Positions 8,672 through 16,370 of a stretch of 64,000 nt of DNA are shown here, piece after piece. Origin of the DNA: Qipengyuania spongiae (GTDB lineage Bacteria; Pseudomonadota; Alphaproteobacteria; Sphingomonadales; Sphingomonadaceae). The notes beneath the pieces were generated by a model that saw only the letters and a program-made list of their open reading frames with translations, was not told the origin of the DNA and ran no database searches. Location of the stretch: contig NZ_CP092471.1 in the NCBI RefSeq assembly GCF_026168555.1, forward strand, positions 1 through 64,000, read 5' to 3'. The position numbers and the translations under genes were made by a program. The first letter of the stretch is position 1; every line of letters begins with the position of its first letter.

Positions 8672-9315
8672 TCTTCGTTCTCCGAGGCTGCGATCCAGCC
8701 CTGCATCCATTCGTGTTCCCAGATCGCCTGCATGTAGGCGGCGGCAAAGCCCGGCACGCCGATCTGATAGCTGATGAAGCGGCTCACCACCGGCGCGTAG
8801 AACACGTCGGCCGCCCCGAACGTGCCGAACAGGAACGGGCCGCCCCCGCCGAAACGGCTGCGGGCCTCCGCCCACAGGCCGAGGATGCGCAGGATGTCGC
8901 CCCGGCACGCCTCGCTGGGCGCGAACCCCTCGAACCGGCGGCGCACGTTCATCGGGCATTCCGACCGCAGTGCCTGGAAGCTCGAATGCATCTCCGCCAC
9001 CATCGCGCGCGCCGTGGCGCGGGCCGCCTCGTCCTTCGGCCAGAAGCGGTCGCGCCCGACCTTGTCGGCGAGGTATTCGAGGATGGCGAGGCTGTCCCAC
9101 ACCACCGCTTCCCCATCCCACAGGATCGGCACCTTGCCGCGCGAAGGCTGCGTGCCGCCGCGCGCCGCATCGAGATTGCCGGCCTTCAGCTCGTCCCACG
9201 CCTCGCCGCCCATCGGCACCACGATCTCCTCGAAACCGAGGCCCGACTGCTTGGTCGCGAGCCAGGCGCGCAGGCTCCAGCTGGAGTAGTTCTTGTTGCC
9301 GATGATGAGTTTCAA
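8635..9315 (-). CDS. Glutathione S-transferase family protein
   Basis: Soluble GST-like protein. The thioredoxin-fold half begins LKLIIGNKNYSSWSLRAW and has the glutathione-contact elements KVPILWDGEAVVWDSLAI; an all-helical C-terminal half follows. TTG at 9315 (226 residues) starts the protein where homologous folds begin. The frame continues upstream to an ATG at 9483, adding 56 residues that look non-conserved and contain CNTCNT. The ribosome binding site is weak for either start, so the start is uncertain. It is first in the run GST, nuclease, dapE, symporter. Confidence 0.85.
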   Translation of the reverse strand: MKLIIGNKNYSSWSLRAWLATKQSGLGFEEIVVPMGGEAWDELKAGNLDAARGGTQPSRGKVPILWDGEAVVWDSLAILEYLADKVGRDRFWPKDEAARATARAMVAEMHSSFQALRSECPMNVRRRFEGFAPSEACRGDILRILGLWAEARSRFGGGGPFLFGTFGAADVFYAPVVSRFISYQIGVPGFAAAYMQAIWEHEWMQGWIAASENEEWVIEQYETAAA

Positions 9316-9380
9316 GGCGGTGCCCCCGTGGTTCGCCCCGCGCCCTAGGCGTTCATCCGCGCGCTGTCGACGCTGAACGG

Positions 9381-9396
9381 TGTTACAGGTGTTACA
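9381..9396. repeat. TGTTACA direct repeat, 9-bp period
   Basis: TGTTACA occurs at 9381-9387 and 9390-9396, and once more at 10012-10018, so copies flank the VOC gene on both sides. On the minus strand the pair reads TGTAACACCTGTAACA and lies upstream of the GST gene. It may be a regulator binding site; the possible N-terminal extension of GST would run through it. Confidence 0.3.
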
Positions 9397-9548
9397 CTGT
9401 CCAGACAGAGAAATCGGCGGGTCGAGTTCGTCGAGCATTCGTCTGAAGTCATCAGCGGAAACAGAGTGGCGGGGATTGTCCATTACCGCTGCCTGCCATG
9501 CGCGCTGGCCTGTAGGAAAACGGTTTGGCGTCCGCTAAAGCCCGCATC

Positions 9549-9968
9549 ATGACCTTGCGCCCCTTTCACCTCGCCTTCCCTGTCGACGATCTGGCCGCCG
9601 CGCGGGCCTTCTACGGCGAGGCGATGGGCTGCGCGGAGGGTCGCTCGTCCGACGAATGGATCGATTTCGACTTCTTCGGGCACCAGATCGTCGCCCATCT
9701 CGCGCCGGGCGAGGCGGGAGACCGCACGAGCAACCATGTCGACGGGCACGGTGTCCCCGTCCCCCATTTCGGTATCGTCCTGTCCATGGCCGACTGGCAG
9801 ACGCTCGCCGACCGACTGCGTGCGGCGGGAACCGAGTTCGCGATCGAACCGACCATCCGCTTCAAAGGGCAGCCGGGCGAACAGGCGACGATGTTCTTCC
9901 GCGATCCGGCAGGTAACGCGCTCGAGATGAAGGCCTTCGCCGACGATTCGAAGCTGTTCGCGCGGTAG
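9549..9968 (+). CDS. VOC family (glyoxalase-like) protein
   Basis: Vicinal-oxygen-chelate protein of 139 residues with two beta-alpha-beta-beta-beta units. Likely metal ligands are the histidine in PFHLAF, the histidine in PHFG and the glutamate in ALEMK near the C-terminus. The C-terminal half carries [16 protein letters not shown], the usual signature of the dioxygenase-like branch. The ATG at 9549 directly precedes the first strand; a TTG at 9525 is less likely. Reaction and substrate are unknown and no partner gene is adjacent. Confidence 0.85.
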   Translation: MTLRPFHLAFPVDDLAAARAFYGEAMGCAEGRSSDEWIDFDFFGHQIVAHLAPGEAGDRTSNHVDGHGVPVPHFGIVLSMADWQTLADRLRAAGTEFAIEPTIRFKGQPGEQATMFFRDPAGNALEMKAFADDSKLFAR

Positions 9969-10190
9969 AACGGCTGGCGGACAGTCGCGATTAGGCGATC
10001 CGGGCAATCGGTGTTACATCGCGAATGCTGACGTCGAATAATGCGACGGACTTCGGATTTTGACGACCGCCGCTTGCCCTTATCGGCCCCGGCGCAAACC
10101 AGACGACGACTTCCTTTCATCGAACGATTTTAAGCACGAACCCGTCGCATGTCGCGGCGGGCAACCCATGCGTTCTGGAAAGGACCAATC

Positions 10191-10403
10191 ATGAGCAAGA
10201 CCGGAACAGTCAAATTCTTCAACGCCGACAAGGGCTACGGCTTCATCCAGCCCGATGACGGTTCGGACGACAGCTTTGTCCACATCAGCGCCGTGCAGGC
10301 CGCCGGCATGCACACGCTCGATAAGGAGCAGCGGCTGAATTACGAAGTCGAAACCGGCCGCAACGGCAAGGCGAGCGCCGTGAACCTCTCGGCCGCCGAC
10401 TGA
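10191..10403 (+). CDS. Cold-shock protein, CspA family
   Basis: A 70-residue OB-fold RNA/ssDNA-binding protein. RNP1 appears as KGYGFI and RNP2 as FVHIS, with the N-terminal GTVKFFNADKG typical of alphaproteobacterial Csp proteins. The ATG at 10191 follows AAGGACCAATC, a good ribosome binding site. The 220-bp leader back to the VOC gene is long enough for a structured cold-shock 5' UTR. A strong GC hairpin lies 20 bases after the stop. Confidence 0.96.
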   Translation: MSKTGTVKFFNADKGYGFIQPDDGSDDSFVHISAVQAAGMHTLDKEQRLNYEVETGRNGKASAVNLSAAD

Positions 10404-10422
10404 GCCGCACGCATACCCGCGA

Positions 10423-10458
10423 CCACCGCCCGCCCGCCTACGCGCGGACGGGCGGTGG
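10423..10458 (+). terminator. GC-rich hairpin after the cold-shock gene
   Basis: A 14-bp stem with one mismatch (arms 10423-10436 and 10445-10458) encloses an 8-base loop just downstream of the csp stop. No T-run follows, so it may act as an mRNA-stabilising end or an imperfect terminator rather than a classic intrinsic one. Confidence 0.6.
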
Positions 10459-10881
10459 CGTGGACTACCCACGATACGTCGCCCGCGAAGTCTGAACACG
10501 GGTCAGACTTACGAAATTCGCAAACGGCACACTCATGGCGCGGCCTCGCTGGCCAACGCCGTGCGCGTGCGAACACGAGGAAAAAGGTCGAATTGGTCCC
10601 GGCTCGGGAAGAGCGCCGAAGCTGGATCGGCAGCCTAAACCTGGAAAGCTGCACTCGGTCGTGACTTGGCTGCTACATACGGTCGCTACTCGCGTATCGT
10701 CGGCTCTGCGCACTTTGTCCGGTCAATTGGGGGCAGAAGAAGCGGACTTTCGGCTTACGCGCCCAATGTCGGACATTCGACGTAATATGCGCTCACATCA
10801 AAACCTGCCTTTCGGTTTGGCCTTCGGGCCAGTAGGGGAAGAGGCTTCTCTTGATCGCCAAATCACCGAAGGCGGAATACG
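10459..10881. other. Non-coding gap with two small palindromes
   Basis: This 423-bp stretch has several short open frames on both strands but none with recognisable protein character. It contains a perfect 8-bp inverted repeat, AAGTCTGA and TCAGACTT around a 7-base loop (10488-10510), and a perfect 6-1-6 palindrome AATGTC-G-GACATT (10765-10777) about 105 bp before the next start. Composition becomes more AT-rich toward the following gene, consistent with an accessory insert. Confidence 0.5.
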
Positions 10882-11883
10882 ATGAAAAAGATTTCGGTTC
10901 TGGCTTTCTCCTTACTGCTGTTTCCGAACGTCCTATGGGCGGAAGAACGAGAAATCTCGCCGCAACAAATCGAATATGCGGATCCGCTAACGGTCCAAGT
11001 CCAAACTGAAGATGCAAACAGATTTGCTCGTCTTTTTAGCGAAACCTCGGGTGCACCGACGGTGGAGCAATTACAGACGCGCTACCTTGATCCTGGTAGC
11101 TACGGCATCTCGATCTTTACCCCCAATCGCATCCAGAATGCAGAAAATCTGGCGGCGAAGATTGCAGAGCATCCCGAAATATATAGCAAGGCGATAGACG
11201 TTTGCTTGCCTCTTGCCAAATCTGCGACCCCAGAACTGCGTAGCATTTATCTTGGCTTGCATGGCGCGTTGCCGAACACCAAACTGCCGCAGGTTTATTT
11301 CGTTTTCGGTGCAAACAACAGCGGAGGAACAGCCGGGCCGGGTGCTCAGGTGTTGGGGCTCGAAGTACTTTGTCGGATCAGCGAAACACCGGACGATTTT
11401 CGCAAATCATTGCGTCATTTTTTCGCCCACGAGACGGTTCATGTCCTTCAGGACGATGCAGGCTTATCCTTCGGCGATGACATACTACTCCGCTCGGCTC
11501 TCGTCGAAGGGGCTGCAGACTTCATTGCACAGTTAGTAACCGGCCAGAATGGCGATCCCGCTCAATCTTCGTGGGCCAATGCGCATGGGCCGATGCTCTG
11601 GCAGCAATTCGCCAAGGACATTTCTATCACTCGCGCCTCGAAAGAGCCGGGCGAGAACGGAACGCCCACTAACGACGCGTTCTTCAGATGGATTGGAAAC
11701 GCTGGCGAAACGAAGAACGGTTGGCCGGGCGAGTTGGGCTATTGGATTGGTGCACAAATCTGGCAGAAAGTTTATGATGCAGCGTCTGACAAGCGAACTG
11801 TTCTGCGGGAAATGCTGACCATCGAGAACCCTCGTGCCGTGCTGCATGAAGCTGAAGCCGCGGGTTTATATTCCACCCAATAA
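10882..11883 (+). CDS. Secreted putative HEXXH metalloprotease (DUF2268-like)
   Basis: A 333-residue protein with a clear Sec signal peptide (MKKISVLAFSLLLFPNVLWA) and a mid-protein zinc motif in FFAHETVHVLQDD (HETVH). EGAADFIAQL follows about 40 residues later and could supply a third ligand in gluzincin fashion. This layout resembles DUF2268-type predicted Zn proteases, but the match is by motif only and substrate is unknown. GGCGGAATACG precedes the ATG. Codon use is visibly more AT-rich than in its neighbours, suggesting horizontal acquisition. Confidence 0.72.
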   Translation: MKKISVLAFSLLLFPNVLWAEEREISPQQIEYADPLTVQVQTEDANRFARLFSETSGAPTVEQLQTRYLDPGSYGISIFTPNRIQNAENLAAKIAEHPEIYSKAIDVCLPLAKSATPELRSIYLGLHGALPNTKLPQVYFVFGANNSGGTAGPGAQVLGLEVLCRISETPDDFRKSLRHFFAHETVHVLQDDAGLSFGDDILLRSALVEGAADFIAQLVTGQNGDPAQSSWANAHGPMLWQQFAKDISITRASKEPGENGTPTNDAFFRWIGNAGETKNGWPGELGYWIGAQIWQKVYDAASDKRTVLREMLTIENPRAVLHEAEAAGLYSTQ

Positions 11884-12027
11884 AGCGCTCGCCATTTTCC
11901 GCCGCTAAAGGTGACCAAACCTCGAGAGGTTCGGCTGCTTCCGATGCGGTATGACTGAAACTGACAATCACAAACCCGCCAGCAACTGCCATTCGGCACA
12001 TCCGCTCGACCCGCGAGCTGGCCGCCC

Positions 12028-12672
12028 CTAAACGCCCGTATCCGCCAGCACCGCGGCGCGTAGTTCGGCAATGCCCATGCCCTTTTCCGCGCTGGTCACA
12101 TGAACCTGCGGGTAGGCGGCGACGTGTTTCTTCGCCTCGGCCTCCACGCGCTCGACCGTCTTGGCGAGATCGCTTGCTTTAAGCTTGTCGGCCTTGGTGA
12201 GGACCACGCGGTAGGTCACCGCCGCCTCGTCGAGCATCTTCATCATCTCGCGGTCGACGTCTTTCAGGCCGTGCCGCGAATCAACCAGTACCAGCGTGCG
12301 TTCGAGCACCGGGCGGCCGCGCAGATAGGTCTTCACCAACGACTTCCACCGCTCGACCACCTTGAGCGGCGCCTTGGCGAAGCCGTAGCCCGGCATGTCG
12401 ACCAGGCGGAACAGGGTCGGCTCGCCCACCTCGAAGAAATTGAGTTCCTGCGTGCGCCCCGGCGTCACCGAGGCGCGGGCGATCGCCTTCCTGCCGGTGA
12501 TCGCGTTGAGCAGCGACGACTTGCCGACATTCGACCGCCCGCAGAACGCGATCTCGGGCACGGTCGGCTCGGGCAGGAATTTGAGCTGCGGGGCCGACAG
12601 GAGAAAGTCCACCCGGCCCGAGAACAGGCGGGCGGCGCGCGTCTCCAGCTCCGCCTGCTGTTCTTCGGTCAT
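12028..12672 (-). CDS. engB: Ribosome-biogenesis GTP-binding protein YihA/YsxC (EngB)
   Basis: Essential GTPase for large-subunit assembly. At 214 residues it has G1 GRSNVGKSSLLNAI, G3 DMPGYGFAKAP and G4 TKADK, all in the TrmE-Era-EngA-like order. It lies 10 bases after yidC on the same strand, the usual alphaproteobacterial arrangement, and is probably cotranscribed with yidC, yidD, rnpA and rpmH. Confidence 0.96.
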   Translation of the reverse strand: MTEEQQAELETRAARLFSGRVDFLLSAPQLKFLPEPTVPEIAFCGRSNVGKSSLLNAITGRKAIARASVTPGRTQELNFFEVGEPTLFRLVDMPGYGFAKAPLKVVERWKSLVKTYLRGRPVLERTLVLVDSRHGLKDVDREMMKMLDEAAVTYRVVLTKADKLKASDLAKTVERVEAEAKKHVAAYPQVHVTSAEKGMGIAELRAAVLADTGV

Positions 12673-12682
12673 CCTTTTGCCC

Positions 12683-14461
12683 TCATCCCTTGGCCTTGGC
12701 CCCGGACGCCGCCTTGGCCTTCGCCTCCTCGTGCGCCCGTGCCTTTTCCTCGCGCTCCTTCTCGATCAGCGCGCGCATCCCGGGATGCTTGGAGTAAAGG
12801 TATTTCTGCTGGGCCAGCGTCAGCAGGTTGCTGGTGTTCCAGTAGAGCAGCAGGCCCGCCGCGAACGGCGCCATCACGAACATCAGCACCCAGGGCATGA
12901 TGTTGAAAATCTGCTGCTGCACCGGGTCCATCGCGCTGGGGTTGAGGCGGAAGGTCAGCCACATGGTGAAGCCGAGCAGCACCGCCAGCACGCCGATGCC
13001 GAGGAAGCCCGGCGGATCGAAGGGCAGCAGGCCGAACAGGTTGAGGATGTGCAGCGGATCGGGCGCGGACAGATCCTTGATGTAGAGGAATTCGCGGTGG
13101 CGCATTTCCACCGCCAGGATCAGCACCTTGTAGAGCGCGAAGAAGATCGGGATCTGCAGCAGCATCGGCAGGCATCCGGCGAGCGGATTGACGCCCTGTT
13201 CCTTGAACAGCTTCTGGATTTCCTGCTGCGCCTTGACCTTGTCGTCTTTGTATCGCTCCTGCAGCTTCTTCATCTCCGGCTGAACCGCCTTCATCGCGGC
13301 CATGGAGGCGAAGCCCTTCTGCGCAATCGGGAAGACGAAGGCCCGCACGATGACGGTCAGCAGGATGATCGCCACGCCGAAATTGCCGACGAGATCGAAC
13401 AGGTTGCGCAGCAGCCACAGCAGCGGCTTCTCGATGAACCAGAACCAGCCCCACGAGATGGCGAGGCCGAAATTGGTGATGCCGCTATCCTGATACCGGT
13501 CGAGGACAGTGCTTTCCTTGGCGCCGACGAACAGCTGCGTCTCGCGCGCGATCGCCTGACCGCCGGCGAGCGTGACCGGATCGTAGATCAGGTCGGCGCG
13601 GAACATGTCGTTGCCGAGCGAGCGGAAATCGGCCGCGGCATTGCCGCCGCCCGGCACGAGCGCCGACAGCCAGTAGGAATCGGTGAAGCCGAGCCAGGCG
13701 GCGCGTCCTTCGGGATCGACCGTACGCTCCTCGACCACGTCGTCGTAATTGTAATCGTAATTGGCGGAACCGTCGAACACGCCGACTGGCCCGGAATGCG
13801 CGATCCAGGTCGAGGGGGTGGCGGTCTTGCTGGTGCGGTTGATCAGCGCGAAGGGCTGGACAACCGCCGGTCCGGTGCCGGTGTTGTCGACTCGCTGCTC
13901 GGCGCTGATCATGTACTGGTCGTCCACCGAGAGGCGCACGGTGTAGATCAGCCCGTCGGCCCCGCGTTTCCTCAGCGTGACGGGGTTGTCCGGCGTCAGC
14001 ACCTCGCCATCGGCCTGCCATGCCCCGCCCCCGGCACGGTTACCGTTCGCAAGGAAGCCGAACTCGGCAAAATACTGGCCCGGCGTGCCTTCGGGCGAGA
14101 ACAGGCGGACGAAATCGGAATCGTCGTCCGTGGTCTCCTGGTAATCCTTGAGCACGATGTCGTCGATCATGCCGTTGACGAGATTGATCGAGCCCGCGAT
14201 GCGCGGCGCGTCGATCCGCACCCGCTCGCCGCCCGAAAGCGCGGTCGCCACGTCGAGCGGCTGGACAACGCCGCCGCCCGGAACGAGCGCGGGATTGTCC
14301 GCCCCGCGCACTGCCGCCATTTCGGCGGGCGTGTCGGCCTTGCCCTCGCCCTCGGTGGCTTCGGGAGGGGTGGGATAGAGATAACCCACCGCCGCGTCCC
14401 AGCCGAGCAGAAGCAGGGCGGACAGCACCACGGCGAGCAGAAGATTGCGCTGATTGTTCAA
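12683..14461 (-). CDS. yidC: Membrane protein insertase YidC
   Basis: Inserts and folds inner-membrane proteins with or without SecYEG. The 592-residue protein has an N-terminal membrane anchor (residues about 6-25), a large periplasmic domain to about residue 350, then the conserved five-helix core. That core includes KPLLWLLRNLFDLVGNFGVAI, the cytoplasmic coiled hairpin MKKLQERYKDDKVKAQQEI and GCLPMLLQIPIFFALY. The C-terminus is charged and Lys/Ala/Glu-rich, as in other Sphingomonadales. Flanked by yidD and engB. Confidence 0.98.
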   Translation of the reverse strand: MNNQRNLLLAVVLSALLLLGWDAAVGYLYPTPPEATEGEGKADTPAEMAAVRGADNPALVPGGGVVQPLDVATALSGGERVRIDAPRIAGSINLVNGMIDDIVLKDYQETTDDDSDFVRLFSPEGTPGQYFAEFGFLANGNRAGGGAWQADGEVLTPDNPVTLRKRGADGLIYTVRLSVDDQYMISAEQRVDNTGTGPAVVQPFALINRTSKTATPSTWIAHSGPVGVFDGSANYDYNYDDVVEERTVDPEGRAAWLGFTDSYWLSALVPGGGNAAADFRSLGNDMFRADLIYDPVTLAGGQAIARETQLFVGAKESTVLDRYQDSGITNFGLAISWGWFWFIEKPLLWLLRNLFDLVGNFGVAIILLTVIVRAFVFPIAQKGFASMAAMKAVQPEMKKLQERYKDDKVKAQQEIQKLFKEQGVNPLAGCLPMLLQIPIFFALYKVLILAVEMRHREFLYIKDLSAPDPLHILNLFGLLPFDPPGFLGIGVLAVLLGFTMWLTFRLNPSAMDPVQQQIFNIMPWVLMFVMAPFAAGLLLYWNTSNLLTLAQQKYLYSKHPGMRALIEKEREEKARAHEEAKAKAASGAKAKG

Positions 14462-14535
14462 GACGGGTTCCGTCGTTCTGATGTCAGGTCGTCACTATGT
14501 GGGGAGGTGTATTGGAATGACAAGACACCGGTCCG

Positions 14536-14745
14536 TCAAGGCACCGGGTCCCAGCCATGGCCGCCCCAAGGGTGGCAGCGCCCTATACGTTTCAGCGCCA
14601 GCCATCCACCCTTGATTGCGCCGTGCCGCTCCAGCGCCTCGATCGCGTATTGCGAGCATGAGGGGGAATAGCGGCAGGTCGGCGGGATCAGGCGGCTCGG
14701 CCCCCATTGCCAGGCCTTGGCGATCCAGATCAGCGGCCGCTTCAC
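14536..14745 (-). CDS. yidD: Membrane protein insertion efficiency factor YidD
   Basis: Small 69-residue protein of the YidD (HA-alpha-hemolysin-like) family, found between rnpA and yidC in most bacteria. The diagnostic cysteine pattern [18 protein letters not shown] is followed by [24 protein letters not shown]. It starts inside the last bases of rnpA by a 4-base overlap, so translation is coupled. Confidence 0.96.
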   Translation of the reverse strand: MKRPLIWIAKAWQWGPSRLIPPTCRYSPSCSQYAIEALERHGAIKGGWLALKRIGRCHPWGGHGWDPVP

Positions 14746-15098
14746 CGGCGCGGCCCTCGCCTGCGGCGGCGCGAATCACCCTTGCCCTTCGCCGCGGCGG
14801 AGAGCGCGCGGGAGAGTTCGGCCGAAAGGTTGGAGAAATCGCGCTCCACCCCGCCATCGCGGCCGATCAGGACATGGTCGGTATCGGGCAGCCCCTGTTC
14901 GGGCAGAGCGGCGCGCAGAAGCGCACGAAAGCGCCGCTTCATCCGGTTGCGGACGACGGAATTGCCGATCTTCTTGGTGACCGTGATGCCGTAGCGGACA
15001 CCCTGCCCGCCATTGGGGTGAGTCAGCAACACGAAACCGGGCCCTGCATTGCGCAGACCCCGGTTGGCGGCGAGAAAATCGGCGCGGCGCTTGAGCAC
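14742..15098 (-). CDS. rnpA: Ribonuclease P protein component
   Basis: Protein subunit of RNase P, which trims tRNA 5' leaders. The RNR motif region reads [17 protein letters not shown], preceded by [13 protein letters not shown]. The start is ambiguous. GTG at 15098 gives [14 protein letters not shown], the usual N-terminal beginning, with AAGG 6 bases upstream. A TTG at 15137 would add 13 residues and overlap rpmH by 10 bases. Gene order rpmH, rnpA, yidD, yidC is standard. Confidence 0.93.
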   Translation of the reverse strand: MLKRRADFLAANRGLRNAGPGFVLLTHPNGGQGVRYGITVTKKIGNSVVRNRMKRRFRALLRAALPEQGLPDTDHVLIGRDGGVERDFSNLSAELSRALSAAAKGKGDSRRRRRGPRR

Positions 15099-15127
15099 CG
15101 CGGGCCTTGCTGGATCAGCCGATCCGT

Positions 15128-15262
15128 TTACGCACAAAGGTTCTTGCGACCGCGCTTGCGGCGGGCACGAAGCACCTTGCGGCCACCCGGGGTCGCCTTG
15201 CGCGCGAAGAAACCGTGGCGACGGGCGCGCACGAGGTTCGAAGGCTGGAAAGTCCGCTTCAT
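15128..15262 (-). CDS. rpmH: 50S ribosomal protein L34
   Basis: A 44-residue, highly basic ribosomal protein beginning [18 protein letters not shown] and ending KRGRKNLCA, a textbook L34. TTGAGGACGATCCG before the ATG supplies the ribosome binding site. It is first in the rpmH-rnpA-yidD-yidC-engB operon. Confidence 0.98.
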   Translation of the reverse strand: MKRTFQPSNLVRARRHGFFARKATPGGRKVLRARRKRGRKNLCA

Positions 15263-15315
15263 CGGATCGTCCTCAAGTCTAGACGTTTGTGTTGCGGCCA
15301 TTAGCCGCGCCAAAT

Positions 15316-15352
15316 AAAAAAGTCGCCCGTGCCAGCGAAACCGGCAGGCGAC
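15316..15352 (-). terminator. Intrinsic terminator of the ClpP-like gene
   Basis: Read on the minus strand, GTCGCC plus TGCCGG pair with CTGGCA plus GGCGAC around a TTTCG loop with a two-base bulge, followed by six T residues. It sits 34 bases after the stop of the gene ending at 15387 and separates it from rpmH. Confidence 0.82.
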
Positions 15353-15386
15353 CGTTTGCGATCGCGCCCCTACGCCAGCACAGGCC

Positions 15387-16214
15387 TCAGGTCAAGCTGG
15401 CATAGGCGATGCGGGGCGCGGTTTCGTCGACCGGCTCCTCGCGCACCTCGGGAGCGAGCCAGGGGCGCATGTCCTCCGCTTCGAGCCATAGCGCATCGCT
15501 ATGGGGTACGGAATTGGTAAAGTCGTAGAAGGCCCGCGCCTGCGCGCTGGTCATTCCCATCTCGCGGTAGTAATCGAGATAGGCGCGGTTCTCTGGCGCA
15601 TCCGGGGCGAAGTCCGCCGCCTCGCGCCCCTCCACATCGCGCCAGGAATGGACCGCGAATTCCGCGCCTTCCTCCAGCGTCTGCACCGCGCCCGCGAGGA
15701 ACAGTTCGACTGCACCGGAGCGGACCGAACCGTGGGCGGGCACATGTGTCGCAAGGCCCGCCGCCCGGATCATCCGGCCGAGGCGCATGTTCGCCCGATC
15801 GTCGAGCGTCCCGGGGCATTCGACCATTTCCAGCCGGGTGAGACCGGGATGGTCGCGCAGAAGGGCTTCGAACCAGCGGGGGCTGTCCGAATCGGTCTCC
15901 CCCACGAGCATGGCCTTCCCGCCATCGACCACTCGGAACGGCCCGTATTGAAGGACGCCCGTCGCCATGCGCGGGCGATGCGTAGTGACGAAGCGCTGGG
16001 TCTCGCTGGTCTCCGGGCGCCACAGGGGCAGGTCGAGCGGCGGAGCTTCGAAGATTTCGGCCGCGATCACATCTTGCGGTCCGAGAACTGTCGGCGGCTG
16101 AATCCAGATAACCGGCAGCGATACCAGCGCGAAACCCTGAGCGGCGGCGGGCGCGCCGGTGAGCGCGGCAATCAGCGCGGCGATCGCGGCGAAGAGAGAG
16201 GAGATACGCGACAT
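15387..16214 (-). CDS. Secreted ClpP/crotonase-fold-like protein (COG3904 type)
   Basis: A 275-residue protein with a signal peptide ([23 protein letters not shown]). The central region has the pattern of periplasmic ClpP-like proteins: a small strand with [12 protein letters not shown], a helix [20 protein letters not shown], then [12 protein letters not shown] where the serine nucleophile would sit, and FAVHSW with a candidate catalytic histidine. The usual glycine-rich oxyanion motif (SGGS) reads CPGT instead, so activity is uncertain. It is monocistronic, with an intrinsic terminator downstream. Confidence 0.6.
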   Translation of the reverse strand: MSRISSLFAAIAALIAALTGAPAAAQGFALVSLPVIWIQPPTVLGPQDVIAAEIFEAPPLDLPLWRPETSETQRFVTTHRPRMATGVLQYGPFRVVDGGKAMLVGETDSDSPRWFEALLRDHPGLTRLEMVECPGTLDDRANMRLGRMIRAAGLATHVPAHGSVRSGAVELFLAGAVQTLEEGAEFAVHSWRDVEGREAADFAPDAPENRAYLDYYREMGMTSAQARAFYDFTNSVPHSDALWLEAEDMRPWLAPEVREEPVDETAPRIAYASLT

Positions 16215-16370
16215 GGGGGCAGGGATGCCGCGCTGCGGGTTTCTCCATCGCCAACCGGTGTGCCTAACGGCGCGGTAAGCATCCTTCCCTCCCCACGCCC
16301 ATCGGGCTCGACACCGGCCCGGTCTCCGGCCAGAAGGCGCGCAAGAAACTTACGGGGGTCGAGGGGTAGC

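Noticed and set aside
9316..9483. 56-residue N-terminal extension of the GST
   Set aside because: It does not resemble the family N-terminus and runs through the TGTTACA repeats; the thioredoxin fold begins at 9315.
10535..10885. 116-residue open frame before the HEXXH protein
   Set aside because: No ribosome binding site, no protein-like features, and it runs into the next start codon.
12395..14671. 758-residue open frame on the plus strand opposite yidC
   Set aside because: Antisense shadow of yidC and engB in a high-GC genome; low-complexity Arg/Gln/Glu-rich translation with no domain.
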